A stretch of DNA of 64,000 bases from Sphingomonadaceae bacterium (GTDB lineage: Bacteria > Pseudomonadota > Alphaproteobacteria > Sphingomonadales > Sphingomonadaceae). A model generated the notes under the pieces. It was not told the DNA's origin and ran no database searches. It was given only the letters and a program-made list of their open reading frames with translations. Where the stretch lies: positions 186,001-250,000 of the forward strand of contig JAPZTW010000002.1 of NCBI GenBank assembly GCA_027533105.1. Reading direction: 5' to 3'. Positions 47,007 through 54,886 of this stretch are shown here, one piece after another (position 1 is the stretch's first letter; every line of letters starts with the position of its first letter). Both the position numbers and the translations under genes were made by a program.

Positions 47007-47159
47007 GTGCCGCCTGCCATTGTCCTAAATCGTGCAAGTGTGCCATGACATGCCCATGACTTCGCATTCGACTCTGTCCGACCGGCTTTCGCAGCCCGGC
47101 TACGGCCCGCAATTTTTTTCACTCTGGACTGTGGTCCAAGCGGTCCACGGGGGTGCGGC

Positions 47160-48008
47160 ATGAGCTGGATCGACCGCGTTCGCAAAGCGCTGCCCTTCAA
47201 GGACAAGCGCGACACGCCAGACAACCTCTGGATCAAGTGCCCTTCGTGCAGCGAGATGCTGTTCACCAAGGAGTACGAGGAAAACCTCAACGTCTGCCCG
47301 CGCTGCGAACACCACGGGCGGATTGGTGCCGATGCCCGCTTCGCCCAGCTGCTCGATCCCGGCTTCACGGTCCTGCCTTCGCCGAAGGTCAAGGAAGACC
47401 CGCTGAAGTTCAAGGACCAGAAGAAGTATCCCGACCGGCTCAAGGCCGCCCGCGCCGCCAATCCGCACCCCGATGCGCTGACCAATGCCTTGGGCACGAT
47501 TGGCGGGCACAAGGCGGTGCTGGGCGTGCAGGATTTCGCCTTTATGGGCGGATCGATGGGCATGGCCGTGGGCGCGGCGTTCGTGGCCGGCGCGGACAAG
47601 GCGCTGAAGGAAAAGTGCGCCTATGTGATCTGCACTGCTGCCGGCGGCGCGCGGATGCAGGAAGGCATCCTGTCGCTGATGCAGATGCCCAAGTGCACCG
47701 TGGCGATCCGCCGGCTCAATGCGGCGGGGCTGCCCTATATCGTCGTGTTGACCGATCCGACCACGGGCGGCGTCACCGCCTCCTACGCCATGCTCGGCGA
47801 TGTCCAGATTGCCGAACCGGGCTGTCTGATCGGCTTTGCCGGCCAGCGCGTGATCCAGGACACGATCCGCGAAAAGCTGCCCGAGGGCTTCCAGCGCGCC
47901 GAATACCTGCATGAGCATGGCATGGTCGACATGGTGGTCCACCGCCGCGACCTGAAGGATCGGCTCGCGCTGGTGCTGGACTACCTGGGGACTGCCAAGG
48001 CGGCCTGA
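47160..48008 (+). CDS. accD: Acetyl-CoA carboxylase carboxyltransferase beta subunit
   Basis: With AccA transfers carboxyl from biotin to acetyl-CoA, the first step of fatty acid synthesis. The 282-residue protein has the N-terminal zinc ribbon with Cys27, Cys30, Cys46 and Cys49 (CPSC...CPRC) and the crotonase-fold motifs [29 protein letters not shown] and [15 protein letters not shown]. The trpA-accD-folC order is common in alphaproteobacteria. Confidence 0.95.
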   Translation: MSWIDRVRKALPFKDKRDTPDNLWIKCPSCSEMLFTKEYEENLNVCPRCEHHGRIGADARFAQLLDPGFTVLPSPKVKEDPLKFKDQKKYPDRLKAARAANPHPDALTNALGTIGGHKAVLGVQDFAFMGGSMGMAVGAAFVAGADKALKEKCAYVICTAAGGARMQEGILSLMQMPKCTVAIRRLNAAGLPYIVVLTDPTTGGVTASYAMLGDVQIAEPGCLIGFAGQRVIQDTIREKLPEGFQRAEYLHEHGMVDMVVHRRDLKDRLALVLDYLGTAKAA

Positions 48009-48013
48009 CCCCG

Positions 48014-49300
48014 GTGCGCGATTTCGCCACGTCAGAGAACCCCCGCGTCCAGGCGCAGCTTGACCGGCTGGGCGCGCTTTCCGTGCCGGAGGGGCGGCTG
48101 GGGCTGGAAACGATCCGCGCGCTGCTGTCGCGCCTTGGCGATCCGCATCTGCGCCTGCCCCCGGTGTTCCATGTTGCCGGAACCAATGGCAAGGGCAGCA
48201 CCTGTGCCTTCCTGCGCGCCATGCTGGAGGCCGAGGGCTACCGCGTCCACGCCACGATCAGCCCGCACCTCGTCCGCTATAACGAGCGCATCCGCCTGGC
48301 CGGACACTTGATCGACGATGACCGGCTGGCCGATGTGCTGGCCGAAGTACTGGACCTTGGGCATGACCTCAACCCCAGCTTCTTCGAAGTGACCATTGCC
48401 GCTGCCTTTGCCGAGTTCGCGCGGGTTCCGGCCGATGCCTGCGTGGTCGAGGTCGGCATGGGCGGCCGGTTCGACGCGACCAATGCGCTGGAGCAACCCG
48501 TCGCCTGCGGGATTGCCGCGCTGGGTCTGGATCACGAACGCTTCCTGCTCGCCCCCGAAGACGGCGTGCCGACCGTACCGCTGGAGCGGATCGCCTTCGA
48601 GAAGGCCGGGATCGCCAAGCCCGGCGTGCCGCTGGTGACGCAGGAATATGCGACCGGCATGACCAAGGCCGTGCTTGACCAGGCTATGCGCGCCGGGGCG
48701 CGACCAGCCCTGCGCGGGCTGGACTGGTTTGCCGAACTGGGTGAAACGATCGCCTATCGCGACCGGCAGGGTGTGCTTGACCTGCCACTGCCCGCCCTGC
48801 CCGGCCCGCATCAGGCCGACAATGCGGTCCTTGCCGTGGCCATGCTGCGGCATCAGAGCGCGCTCACCGTGTCCGAAGCCGCGATCCGCGCCGGGCTGGG
48901 TGCTGCCACCTGGCCTGCCCGGATGCAGCGATTGCAGCCGGGCCCGCTTACCGGCGATCGCGAAGTCTGGCTTGATGGCGGGCACAATCCTTCGGCTGGA
49001 GCCGCGCTCGCCGCGCACTTCAGGGACCAGCGTTTCCACCTGGTCATCGGCATGCTGGCCAACAAGGACCCGGCGGCCCTCACCGGCCCGCTGTCCGCCA
49101 ATGCCGCGACGATCTCGGCCGTTCCGGTGCCAACGCACGATTGGCATGATGCGACCGCCTTTGGCCCCGCAGCGGTCGCCTTCCCCGATGTACCCAGCGC
49201 CCTGGCCGCCCTGCCGCAGGATGGCCTGCCGGTCCTGATCGCGGGCTCGCTTTATCTCGCGGGCGAAGTGTTGAAACTGAACGGCGAAGTGCCGGATTGA
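48014..49300 (+). CDS. folC: Bifunctional folylpolyglutamate synthase / dihydrofolate synthase
   Basis: Adds glutamate to dihydropteroate and folates. The 428-residue Mur-ligase-fold protein has the P-loop HVAGTNGKGST (residues about 53-63), ISPHLVRYNERIR, VVEVGMGGRFDATNA and the C-terminal VWLDGGHNPSAG. It starts with GTG six bases after the accD stop. Its own stop is followed directly by repeat copy 2. Confidence 0.94.
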   Translation: MRDFATSENPRVQAQLDRLGALSVPEGRLGLETIRALLSRLGDPHLRLPPVFHVAGTNGKGSTCAFLRAMLEAEGYRVHATISPHLVRYNERIRLAGHLIDDDRLADVLAEVLDLGHDLNPSFFEVTIAAAFAEFARVPADACVVEVGMGGRFDATNALEQPVACGIAALGLDHERFLLAPEDGVPTVPLERIAFEKAGIAKPGVPLVTQEYATGMTKAVLDQAMRAGARPALRGLDWFAELGETIAYRDRQGVLDLPLPALPGPHQADNAVLAVAMLRHQSALTVSEAAIRAGLGAATWPARMQRLQPGPLTGDREVWLDGGHNPSAGAALAAHFRDQRFHLVIGMLANKDPAALTGPLSANAATISAVPVPTHDWHDATAFGPAAVAFPDVPSALAALPQDGLPVLIAGSLYLAGEVLKLNGEVPD

Positions 49301-49380
49301 CGTCGTCCCGGCGCAGGCTGGGACCGCTGGCCATTCAGCGCCTCAATTGCCAACGATCCCGGGTCAAGCCCGGGATGACG
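49301..49380. repeat. Palindromic intergenic repeat, copy 2
   Basis: Begins CGTCGTCCCGG and ends CCCGGGATGACG, with an inner GGGACCGCTGGCC...CAGCG that forms a third small hairpin. It begins at the base after the folC stop, and its right arm encodes the last residues and stop codon of the convergent AmpG-like gene. It is closely related to copy 3. Confidence 0.85.
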
Positions 49381-50767
49381 AACCATCGACCGGCCCGTCA
49401 TCTTCGGTGCTCGGCTGCCGGATCGACTGGACCAGGTAACCCTTGCGCCACATCAGCCACAGCAGCAGCATGCCCGGAATCGCGGCCACCACGGTGAAGC
49501 CCCAGAACCAGGTCCACCCGAGCTTTTCAGCGATCACCCCGGCTGGCGATGCCAGCCAGGTCCGCCCGAAGGCCGCGAAGGACGAGAGCAGCGCGAACTG
49601 CGTTGCCGTGTAGGCGAGGCTGGAGAGGCCCGACAGATAGGTCGCGAAGACCGTCAGGCCGATACCGCTGGTCACATTCTCGGTCCCGATCGCGGCGACG
49701 AGCATCCAGTAATTGTTGCCCGTGACCGACAGGATCATGAACATCACGTTCGAGAACATCATCAGCAGGCCCGAGATCAGCAGCGCACGGCCCATGCCGA
49801 GCCAGAGGATGAACGGTGCGCCCAGCGCCGAACCCAGAATCAACGCGCCAAAGCCCCACAGCTTGTTGGCCGAGACATAGTCGAGATCGGCAAAGCCCAG
49901 GTCAACGATCATTGGCGCAAGCATGGTCTGGCCCATGGCATCGCCCACCTTGTAGATCAGCACGAAGCCGAGGACGAGGAAGGCGCCGTGGCGGCCAAGG
50001 AACTCGCGGAACGGATTGACCACCGTTTCCAGCAGCCACTGCCCGGCCGAGACGCCCTGCGCCTGGGCGAAGCGGTCAACATACTTGCCTGGCCCGGCGA
50101 TAAGCGAGCCGATGATCGCCGGGATGATTGCGAAGGCGGTCAGCCCGTAACCCAGCGCCCAGCCCAGACCGAGGCCCTCGCTGGACGCGAGATAAACCGT
50201 CCCCGCGCCGGCGATCAGGTTGCCGGTGCGATAGCCGAACTGGTTGGTCGCGGTGCCGTGGGCGAACTCGTCCTCTTCCAGGATCTCGATGCGGTAGGCG
50301 TCGATCACGATGTCCTGCGTGGCGGAGAGGAAGGCCGTAACGACTGCCCAGAACACGAAGGACCCAAGGTGGCCCGGCTGCGGATCGCTCGCCCCCAGCT
50401 GCCAGATCGAAACGAACAGCAGCGCCTGGACAAGATAGAGCCAGCTCCGCCGCTGCCCGAACATCCGCGTCAGCACCGGGATCGGCAGCTTGTCGACCAG
50501 CGGCGCCCACAGGAACTTGATCGTATAGGGCGTGCCAAGCGCCACGGCGAAACCGATGGTCGCGGTATCGATCCCGACCTTGGCCAGCCAGAAGGTCATC
50601 GTCGCCACCAGCAGCGTCAGCGGGAAGCCGCTGGAAATGCCGAGCAGGAAGGTAATCAGCGGGTTCTTGCGCAGGTAGGGCCGGAACGAGGGAATGCGGG
50701 TGGCGAGCAGGCCCAGGCCCAGCAGCACCCCGACAAAGATCACAAAGCGGATCAGATCGACCGACAT
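49364..50767 (-). CDS. ampG: AmpG-like MFS muropeptide permease
   Basis: A 467-residue major facilitator with about 12-14 membrane segments. LLGISSGFPLTLLVATMTFWLAKVGID, IGFAVALGTPYTIKFLWAPLVDKLPIP and FLSATQDIVIDAYRIEIL are typical of AmpG, which imports anhydromuropeptides from the periplasm for recycling. The C-terminal tail GSSSRA and its TGA stop come from the intergenic repeat at 49301-49380. The start at 50767 is divergent from the Rieske gene. Confidence 0.85.
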   Translation of the reverse strand: MSVDLIRFVIFVGVLLGLGLLATRIPSFRPYLRKNPLITFLLGISSGFPLTLLVATMTFWLAKVGIDTATIGFAVALGTPYTIKFLWAPLVDKLPIPVLTRMFGQRRSWLYLVQALLFVSIWQLGASDPQPGHLGSFVFWAVVTAFLSATQDIVIDAYRIEILEEDEFAHGTATNQFGYRTGNLIAGAGTVYLASSEGLGLGWALGYGLTAFAIIPAIIGSLIAGPGKYVDRFAQAQGVSAGQWLLETVVNPFREFLGRHGAFLVLGFVLIYKVGDAMGQTMLAPMIVDLGFADLDYVSANKLWGFGALILGSALGAPFILWLGMGRALLISGLLMMFSNVMFMILSVTGNNYWMLVAAIGTENVTSGIGLTVFATYLSGLSSLAYTATQFALLSSFAAFGRTWLASPAGVIAEKLGWTWFWGFTVVAAIPGMLLLWLMWRKGYLVQSIRQPSTEDDGPVDGSSSRA

Positions 50768-50830
50768 TCACGCGCTCCCCACCAAATTCGCTTGCGACAC
50801 TAGCGCGGTTTGGGTCTATTCCTAGCCTTG

Positions 50831-52015
50831 ATGGCAACCGCATCCACACTTCCGGGCAATGTGCCGAACCTTGGTCCGACCCCCGGCCAGCTCGCCCTGG
50901 CGCAGGCGATTGCGGATGGCTGCACCCGGCCCAGCAGCGGCGTTTCGACCGTGCCGGCCAGCGTCTATACCGACCCGGCGCACTGGGCGCGCGAGCAGGC
51001 CGGGCTGTTCGGTCGCCTGCCGCAAGTGCTGTGTCCTTCGGCGCTGCTGCCCGAGCCCAACATGGCCGTGCCGCATGATGCCACTGGCCGCCCGCTATTG
51101 ATCACCCGCGATGACAACGGACAGGTCCATATCTTCCTGAACGTCTGCAAGCATCGCGGCACGCGGCTGGTCGAAGGGCAGGACGTGCAATGCGGCAAAC
51201 GGCTGACCTGCCCTTACCACGCCTGGACCTATGCCACCGATGGCCGCCTGCTGGCCCTGCCCCGGCCCGATACCTTCCCGGGGCTGGACAAGGCCGGTTA
51301 TGGCCTGGCCGAATTGCCCAGCTGCGAAGCGGGCGGGCTGATCTGGTTCTCCCCGGTGGCGGATGCCGATTTTGGTGATGCCATCACCCTTGGCGCCGAT
51401 TTCGATGCCTTTGCCATGCGCGACCTGCACCTGTTCGCGCGCAAAACGCATGACGTTGCTTCCAACTGGAAGCTGATCATGGATGCCTTCCTCGAAAGCT
51501 ACCATGTGCTGCGCCTGCACGCCGCGACGATCGCGCCGTTCTTCAAGGATGGCGTGACCAGCGGTGACCAGATCGGCCCACACCAGCGCAGCTTCGTGGG
51601 CCGCGCGGCCGAGATGGAAGGCGTGGACCTGACCGACATGGCCGCGCTGCGGCGGCTGGGCACCTTTGCCTATCAGCTGTTCCCCGCCACGGTGGTGATC
51701 ATGAGCCCGGACTACATCAACGTCATGGCGCTGTGGCCGCAGGGGCATGACCGCACCCTGGTCGAGGATTTCATGCTGATCCCTGAAGCCCCCCAGAGCG
51801 ACAAGGCCCGCGATCACTGGGAGCGGAGCTGGGCGCTGCTCGACGGCGGGGTGTTCGGTGCCGAGGATTTCCGCGCCGCAGCGCTCGGCCAGCAGGGATT
51901 ATCGACCGGCGCGGTGCCCGAACTGACGCTTGGTACGCTAGAAGGCGGGATCCGACGGCTGCACGAGATCTGCGAAGAACAACTGGCGCTTGCCGAAGGG
52001 TCGTCCCGGACCTGA
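50831..52015 (+). CDS. Aromatic ring-hydroxylating (Rieske) oxygenase alpha subunit family protein
   Basis: A 394-residue protein. The Rieske [2Fe-2S] ligands are Cys106-x-His108 and Cys127-x2-His130 ([20 protein letters not shown]). The non-haem iron histidines are His225 and His230 in [11 protein letters not shown]. No beta subunit, ferredoxin or reductase gene is adjacent. The substrate is unknown; homologues include demethylases and choline/carnitine-type oxygenases as well as ring dioxygenases. The ATG at 50831 was preferred over a TTG at 50810. Its last residues (SSRT) and stop lie in repeat copy 3. Confidence 0.87.
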   Translation: MATASTLPGNVPNLGPTPGQLALAQAIADGCTRPSSGVSTVPASVYTDPAHWAREQAGLFGRLPQVLCPSALLPEPNMAVPHDATGRPLLITRDDNGQVHIFLNVCKHRGTRLVEGQDVQCGKRLTCPYHAWTYATDGRLLALPRPDTFPGLDKAGYGLAELPSCEAGGLIWFSPVADADFGDAITLGADFDAFAMRDLHLFARKTHDVASNWKLIMDAFLESYHVLRLHAATIAPFFKDGVTSGDQIGPHQRSFVGRAAEMEGVDLTDMAALRRLGTFAYQLFPATVVIMSPDYINVMALWPQGHDRTLVEDFMLIPEAPQSDKARDHWERSWALLDGGVFGAEDFRAAALGQQGLSTGAVPELTLGTLEGGIRRLHEICEEQLALAEGSSRT

Positions 52016-52080
52016 TCCGGGACCGCTGGCCGACCAGCGCAGATCGCTACGCCACCGATCCCGGCTTTCGCCGGGATGAC
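52001..52080. repeat. Palindromic intergenic repeat, copy 3
   Basis: Begins TCGTCCCGGACC, has the inner CGCTGGCCGACCAGCG hairpin and ends CGCCGGGATGAC. It starts inside the end of the Rieske gene and supplies its TGA stop at 52013-52015. It shares its inner segment with copy 2 but not with copy 1. Confidence 0.85.
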
Positions 52081-52100
52081 CATAAGGCTAAGGCCGCGCC

Positions 52101-53015
52101 ATGACAGGTTCCGAGACTCCCCGAACGGGCGACCGCATCGCCAAACTCCTTGCCCGCGCCGGTATTGCCAGCCGCCGCGAGGTGGAGCGCATGATCGCGG
52201 ATGGCCGGGTCAAGATCGGCGATGAAGTCGTCACCACCCCCAACACCGTGCTCACCAGCCTCAAGGGCGTGACCGTGGACGGCAAGGCGGTGAAGGCCCC
52301 CGATGCGGCGCGGCTGTTCCTGTTCCACAAGCCGGCCGGGCTGATCACTGCCGAGCGCGATCCCGCTGGTCGGCCGACGATCTACACCGCGCTGCGCAAT
52401 GCCCTGCCTGCCAATGCCGGCCGGGTGATGCCGATCGGGCGACTGGACTTCAACACCGAGGGCCTGCTGCTGCTGACCAATGATGGCGGCCTGAAGCGGA
52501 CGATGGAGCTGCCATCCACCGGCCTGCCGCGCACCTATCGCGCCCGCACCTTTGGCGATGTCACCCAGGACCAGCTGGAGGAACTGATCGAGGGGATCGA
52601 GATCGAGGGCATCCGCTATGGCCCGATCAACGCCAACATGGAGCGCAGCACCGGGCGCAACCAGTGGATCGAAGTGACGATTACCGAGGGCAAGAACCGC
52701 GAAGTGCGCCGTGTGCTGGAGCACCTGGGTCTGGAAGTAAGCCGCTTGATCCGCACCGCCTATGGCCCGTTCGAACTGCTCGACCTGCCACGCGGCCAGG
52801 TGGTCGAGATCCGCCAGGTCGAGGTGGAGCGGTTCGTGAAAAGCCTGAAGGTGCCGGGCGAAGCGGACGCCGCGCCAGCGCGTCCGGCGCATGAGCAAGC
52901 CCGCATGCGTATCCGCCGTGATGGGCCGCGCAAGCCTTCCGGACCGAAGCCGGTTGCGGGCAAGCCAGCGGCCCGCAAGGGCCCGCCGCGCAAGCCGGGG
53001 ACTCCGCGCAAATGA
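52101..53015 (+). CDS. RsuA/RluB-family pseudouridine synthase
   Basis: A 304-residue rRNA-modifying enzyme. An N-terminal S4 RNA-binding domain (DRIAKLLARAGIASRREVERMIADGRVKI) is followed by the synthase domain with the catalytic aspartate in GRLDFNTEGLLLLT and EGKNREVRRVLEHLGLEVSRLIR. A basic Lys/Pro/Arg tail ends the protein. Position before rsmD and architecture best fit RluB (23S U2605), but RsuA or RluF-like targets cannot be excluded. Its stop overlaps rsmD by four bases. Confidence 0.9.
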   Translation: MTGSETPRTGDRIAKLLARAGIASRREVERMIADGRVKIGDEVVTTPNTVLTSLKGVTVDGKAVKAPDAARLFLFHKPAGLITAERDPAGRPTIYTALRNALPANAGRVMPIGRLDFNTEGLLLLTNDGGLKRTMELPSTGLPRTYRARTFGDVTQDQLEELIEGIEIEGIRYGPINANMERSTGRNQWIEVTITEGKNREVRRVLEHLGLEVSRLIRTAYGPFELLDLPRGQVVEIRQVEVERFVKSLKVPGEADAAPARPAHEQARMRIRRDGPRKPSGPKPVAGKPAARKGPPRKPGTPRK

Positions 53016-53563
53016 GCCTGCGGATCATTGCCGGGCAATGGCGCGGCAGGAAGCTCGTCGCGCCAGTGGGCGATGCGACGCGCCCCACTGCCGACCGCAC
53101 CCGCGAAACGCTGTTCTCGATGCTGGTCAGCCGGATCGGGGATTTCGAAGGACTGACCGTGGCCGACCTGTTCGCCGGATCGGGCGCGCTGGGGCTGGAA
53201 GCGCTGTCACGCGGTGCCGCCTCATGCCTGTTTGTCGAGCAGGATGCCCCGGCGCTCCGCGCGCTACGCAGCAATATCGCCAACCTCCATGCCCAGCCGC
53301 AGAGCGAGGTGCGCGCCGGATCGGTACTGGCGATGGGGCCCGCCAAGGCCCCGCTCGACCTGGTGCTGCTCGATCCGCCTTATGGCACTGGCGCAGGCCA
53401 GGTGGCGCTCGACAAGCTGAACCGGCTCGGCTGGATCGGTCCGGCGACTTGGATCAGCCTTGAAACCGCGCACGACGAGGTGCCGCAGGTCAAAGGCCTT
53501 GAAGCCGTCGCAGATCGCAAGGTCGGCAAGGCGCGCCTGACGCTGTTCAGGCTTGCGGCCTAG
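53012..53563 (+). CDS. rsmD: 16S rRNA (guanine(966)-N2)-methyltransferase
   Basis: A 183-residue class I SAM-dependent methyltransferase. RIIAGQWRGRKL and RPTADRTRETLFSML are typical of RsmD; VADLFAGSGALGLEALSRGA binds SAM and DPPYG is the catalytic NPPY-type motif. It is coupled to the pseudouridine synthase gene. Its 3' end overlaps the convergent MFS gene by 17 bases. Confidence 0.93.
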   Translation: MSLRIIAGQWRGRKLVAPVGDATRPTADRTRETLFSMLVSRIGDFEGLTVADLFAGSGALGLEALSRGAASCLFVEQDAPALRALRSNIANLHAQPQSEVRAGSVLAMGPAKAPLDLVLLDPPYGTGAGQVALDKLNRLGWIGPATWISLETAHDEVPQVKGLEAVADRKVGKARLTLFRLAA

Positions 53564-54800
53564 CCGCGAGGATTCCCGCCAGCGTCACCAGCCCGGCCAC
53601 GCTCAGCAGCAGCCCGGCCTGCGCACCCATCCCCTGCCCAGACAGCCATTGCGCCGCCAGCGGGGTCAGCGCCCCGCCAACGATCCCGCCCGCATTGAAG
53701 GCGACCGAAATTCCGCTGTAGCGCACCCCCACCGGGAACAGCGTCGGCAGCCAGCTGCCCAGCGGGCCATAGACAAAGCCCATCACCATCAGGGCCGCTG
53801 CCAAGGTCGCAAAAATCGTCGGCAGCGAACCCGAAGCCAGCCCCGGCCCGAAGGCGAAGCCCAGCGCCACGGTGGCCAGCGCGCCAAGCAGCAGCGTGCG
53901 CCCCGGCGCGGTCCGGTCGGCATGGATCGCGGCCAGAATGATGCCAAGGGCCAGGAAGGTATTGGCGCCCAGCTGCACTGCCAGGAACGTCTCACGGGCG
54001 TAGCCGAAAGTGGTCGTCCCCTGGGCCAGGGCATAGGCCGTGGCGAGATAGAAGATCGCGAAGCAGGCGATCACCCCGGCGCTACCGGCCAGCAGCGCAC
54101 CCGCATGGCGACGCAATTCCCACAGCGGCACGGCATGCGGCGGAGCCTTGTCGAGCGCTTCCTGGAAGGCCGGCGTTTCGCCAATTTTCAGCCGCACCCA
54201 CAGGCCGATGATCACTAGCACGGCGCTGAACAGGAACGGGATGCGCCAGCCCCAGGCGTTGAACGCGGCATCATCCAGCCACAGCCCCAGCACCAGGAAT
54301 AGCCCGTTGGCGGCCAGGAAGCCCAGCGGCGCACCGAGTTGCGGCGCAGCGCCGAACCGCGCGGTCCAGCCCGGCGGCGCGTTTTCCACCGCCAGCAGCG
54401 CCGCTCCACCCCATTCGCCGCCCAGGCCAAAGCCCTGCCCGAACCGCAGCACGCAGAGCAGCGCCGGAGCCACCCAGCCGATCATCGCATAGGTGGGCAA
54501 AAAGGCGATCAGCAGCGTCGATCCGCCCATCAGCAGCAGCGACGCGACCAGGGTCGACTTGCGCCCGATCCGGTCCCCGAAATGGCCAAAGGCGATCGCC
54601 CCCACCGGCCGCGCGAAGAAGGCAATGCCGAAGCTCATGAAGCTGAGCATCACCTGCGTGGTCGGATCGCTGGAGGGGAAGAACAGCGGCCCGAAGACCA
54701 GCGCCGCGGCCGTCGCGTAGATGTAGAAATCATAGAACTCCACCGCGGTGCCAACGAGGCTGGCGGTGAGGATGCGGGCGTGCTGGCGGATCGGGTGCAT
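53547..54800 (-). CDS. MFS transporter, metabolite:H+ symporter type
   Basis: A 417-residue transporter with 12 membrane segments. FYDFYIYATAAALVFGPLFFPSSD, GHFGDRIGRKSTL and the later LPTLFPVGVRYSG place it near the MHS/ProP branch, which takes up organic acids, betaines or sugars with protons. The substrate is not evident. It is divergent from the helicase gene. Confidence 0.86.
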   Translation of the reverse strand: MHPIRQHARILTASLVGTAVEFYDFYIYATAAALVFGPLFFPSSDPTTQVMLSFMSFGIAFFARPVGAIAFGHFGDRIGRKSTLVASLLLMGGSTLLIAFLPTYAMIGWVAPALLCVLRFGQGFGLGGEWGGAALLAVENAPPGWTARFGAAPQLGAPLGFLAANGLFLVLGLWLDDAAFNAWGWRIPFLFSAVLVIIGLWVRLKIGETPAFQEALDKAPPHAVPLWELRRHAGALLAGSAGVIACFAIFYLATAYALAQGTTTFGYARETFLAVQLGANTFLALGIILAAIHADRTAPGRTLLLGALATVALGFAFGPGLASGSLPTIFATLAAALMVMGFVYGPLGSWLPTLFPVGVRYSGISVAFNAGGIVGGALTPLAAQWLSGQGMGAQAGLLLSVAGLVTLAGILAARPQA

Positions 54801-54886
54801 GGGTCCAAGTGCTGCGGGTCAAAGACGCTGGTGTCAACCGGCGCGATGCCCTTGCGCCGCGCGGCGATGTTCCCTAGCCGTTCCGC

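Noticed and set aside
47101..47121. T7 run in the accD leader as a terminator or attenuator of the trp genes
   Set aside because: No convincing stem lies directly before the T-run, and no alternative hairpin pair or leader peptide could be found.
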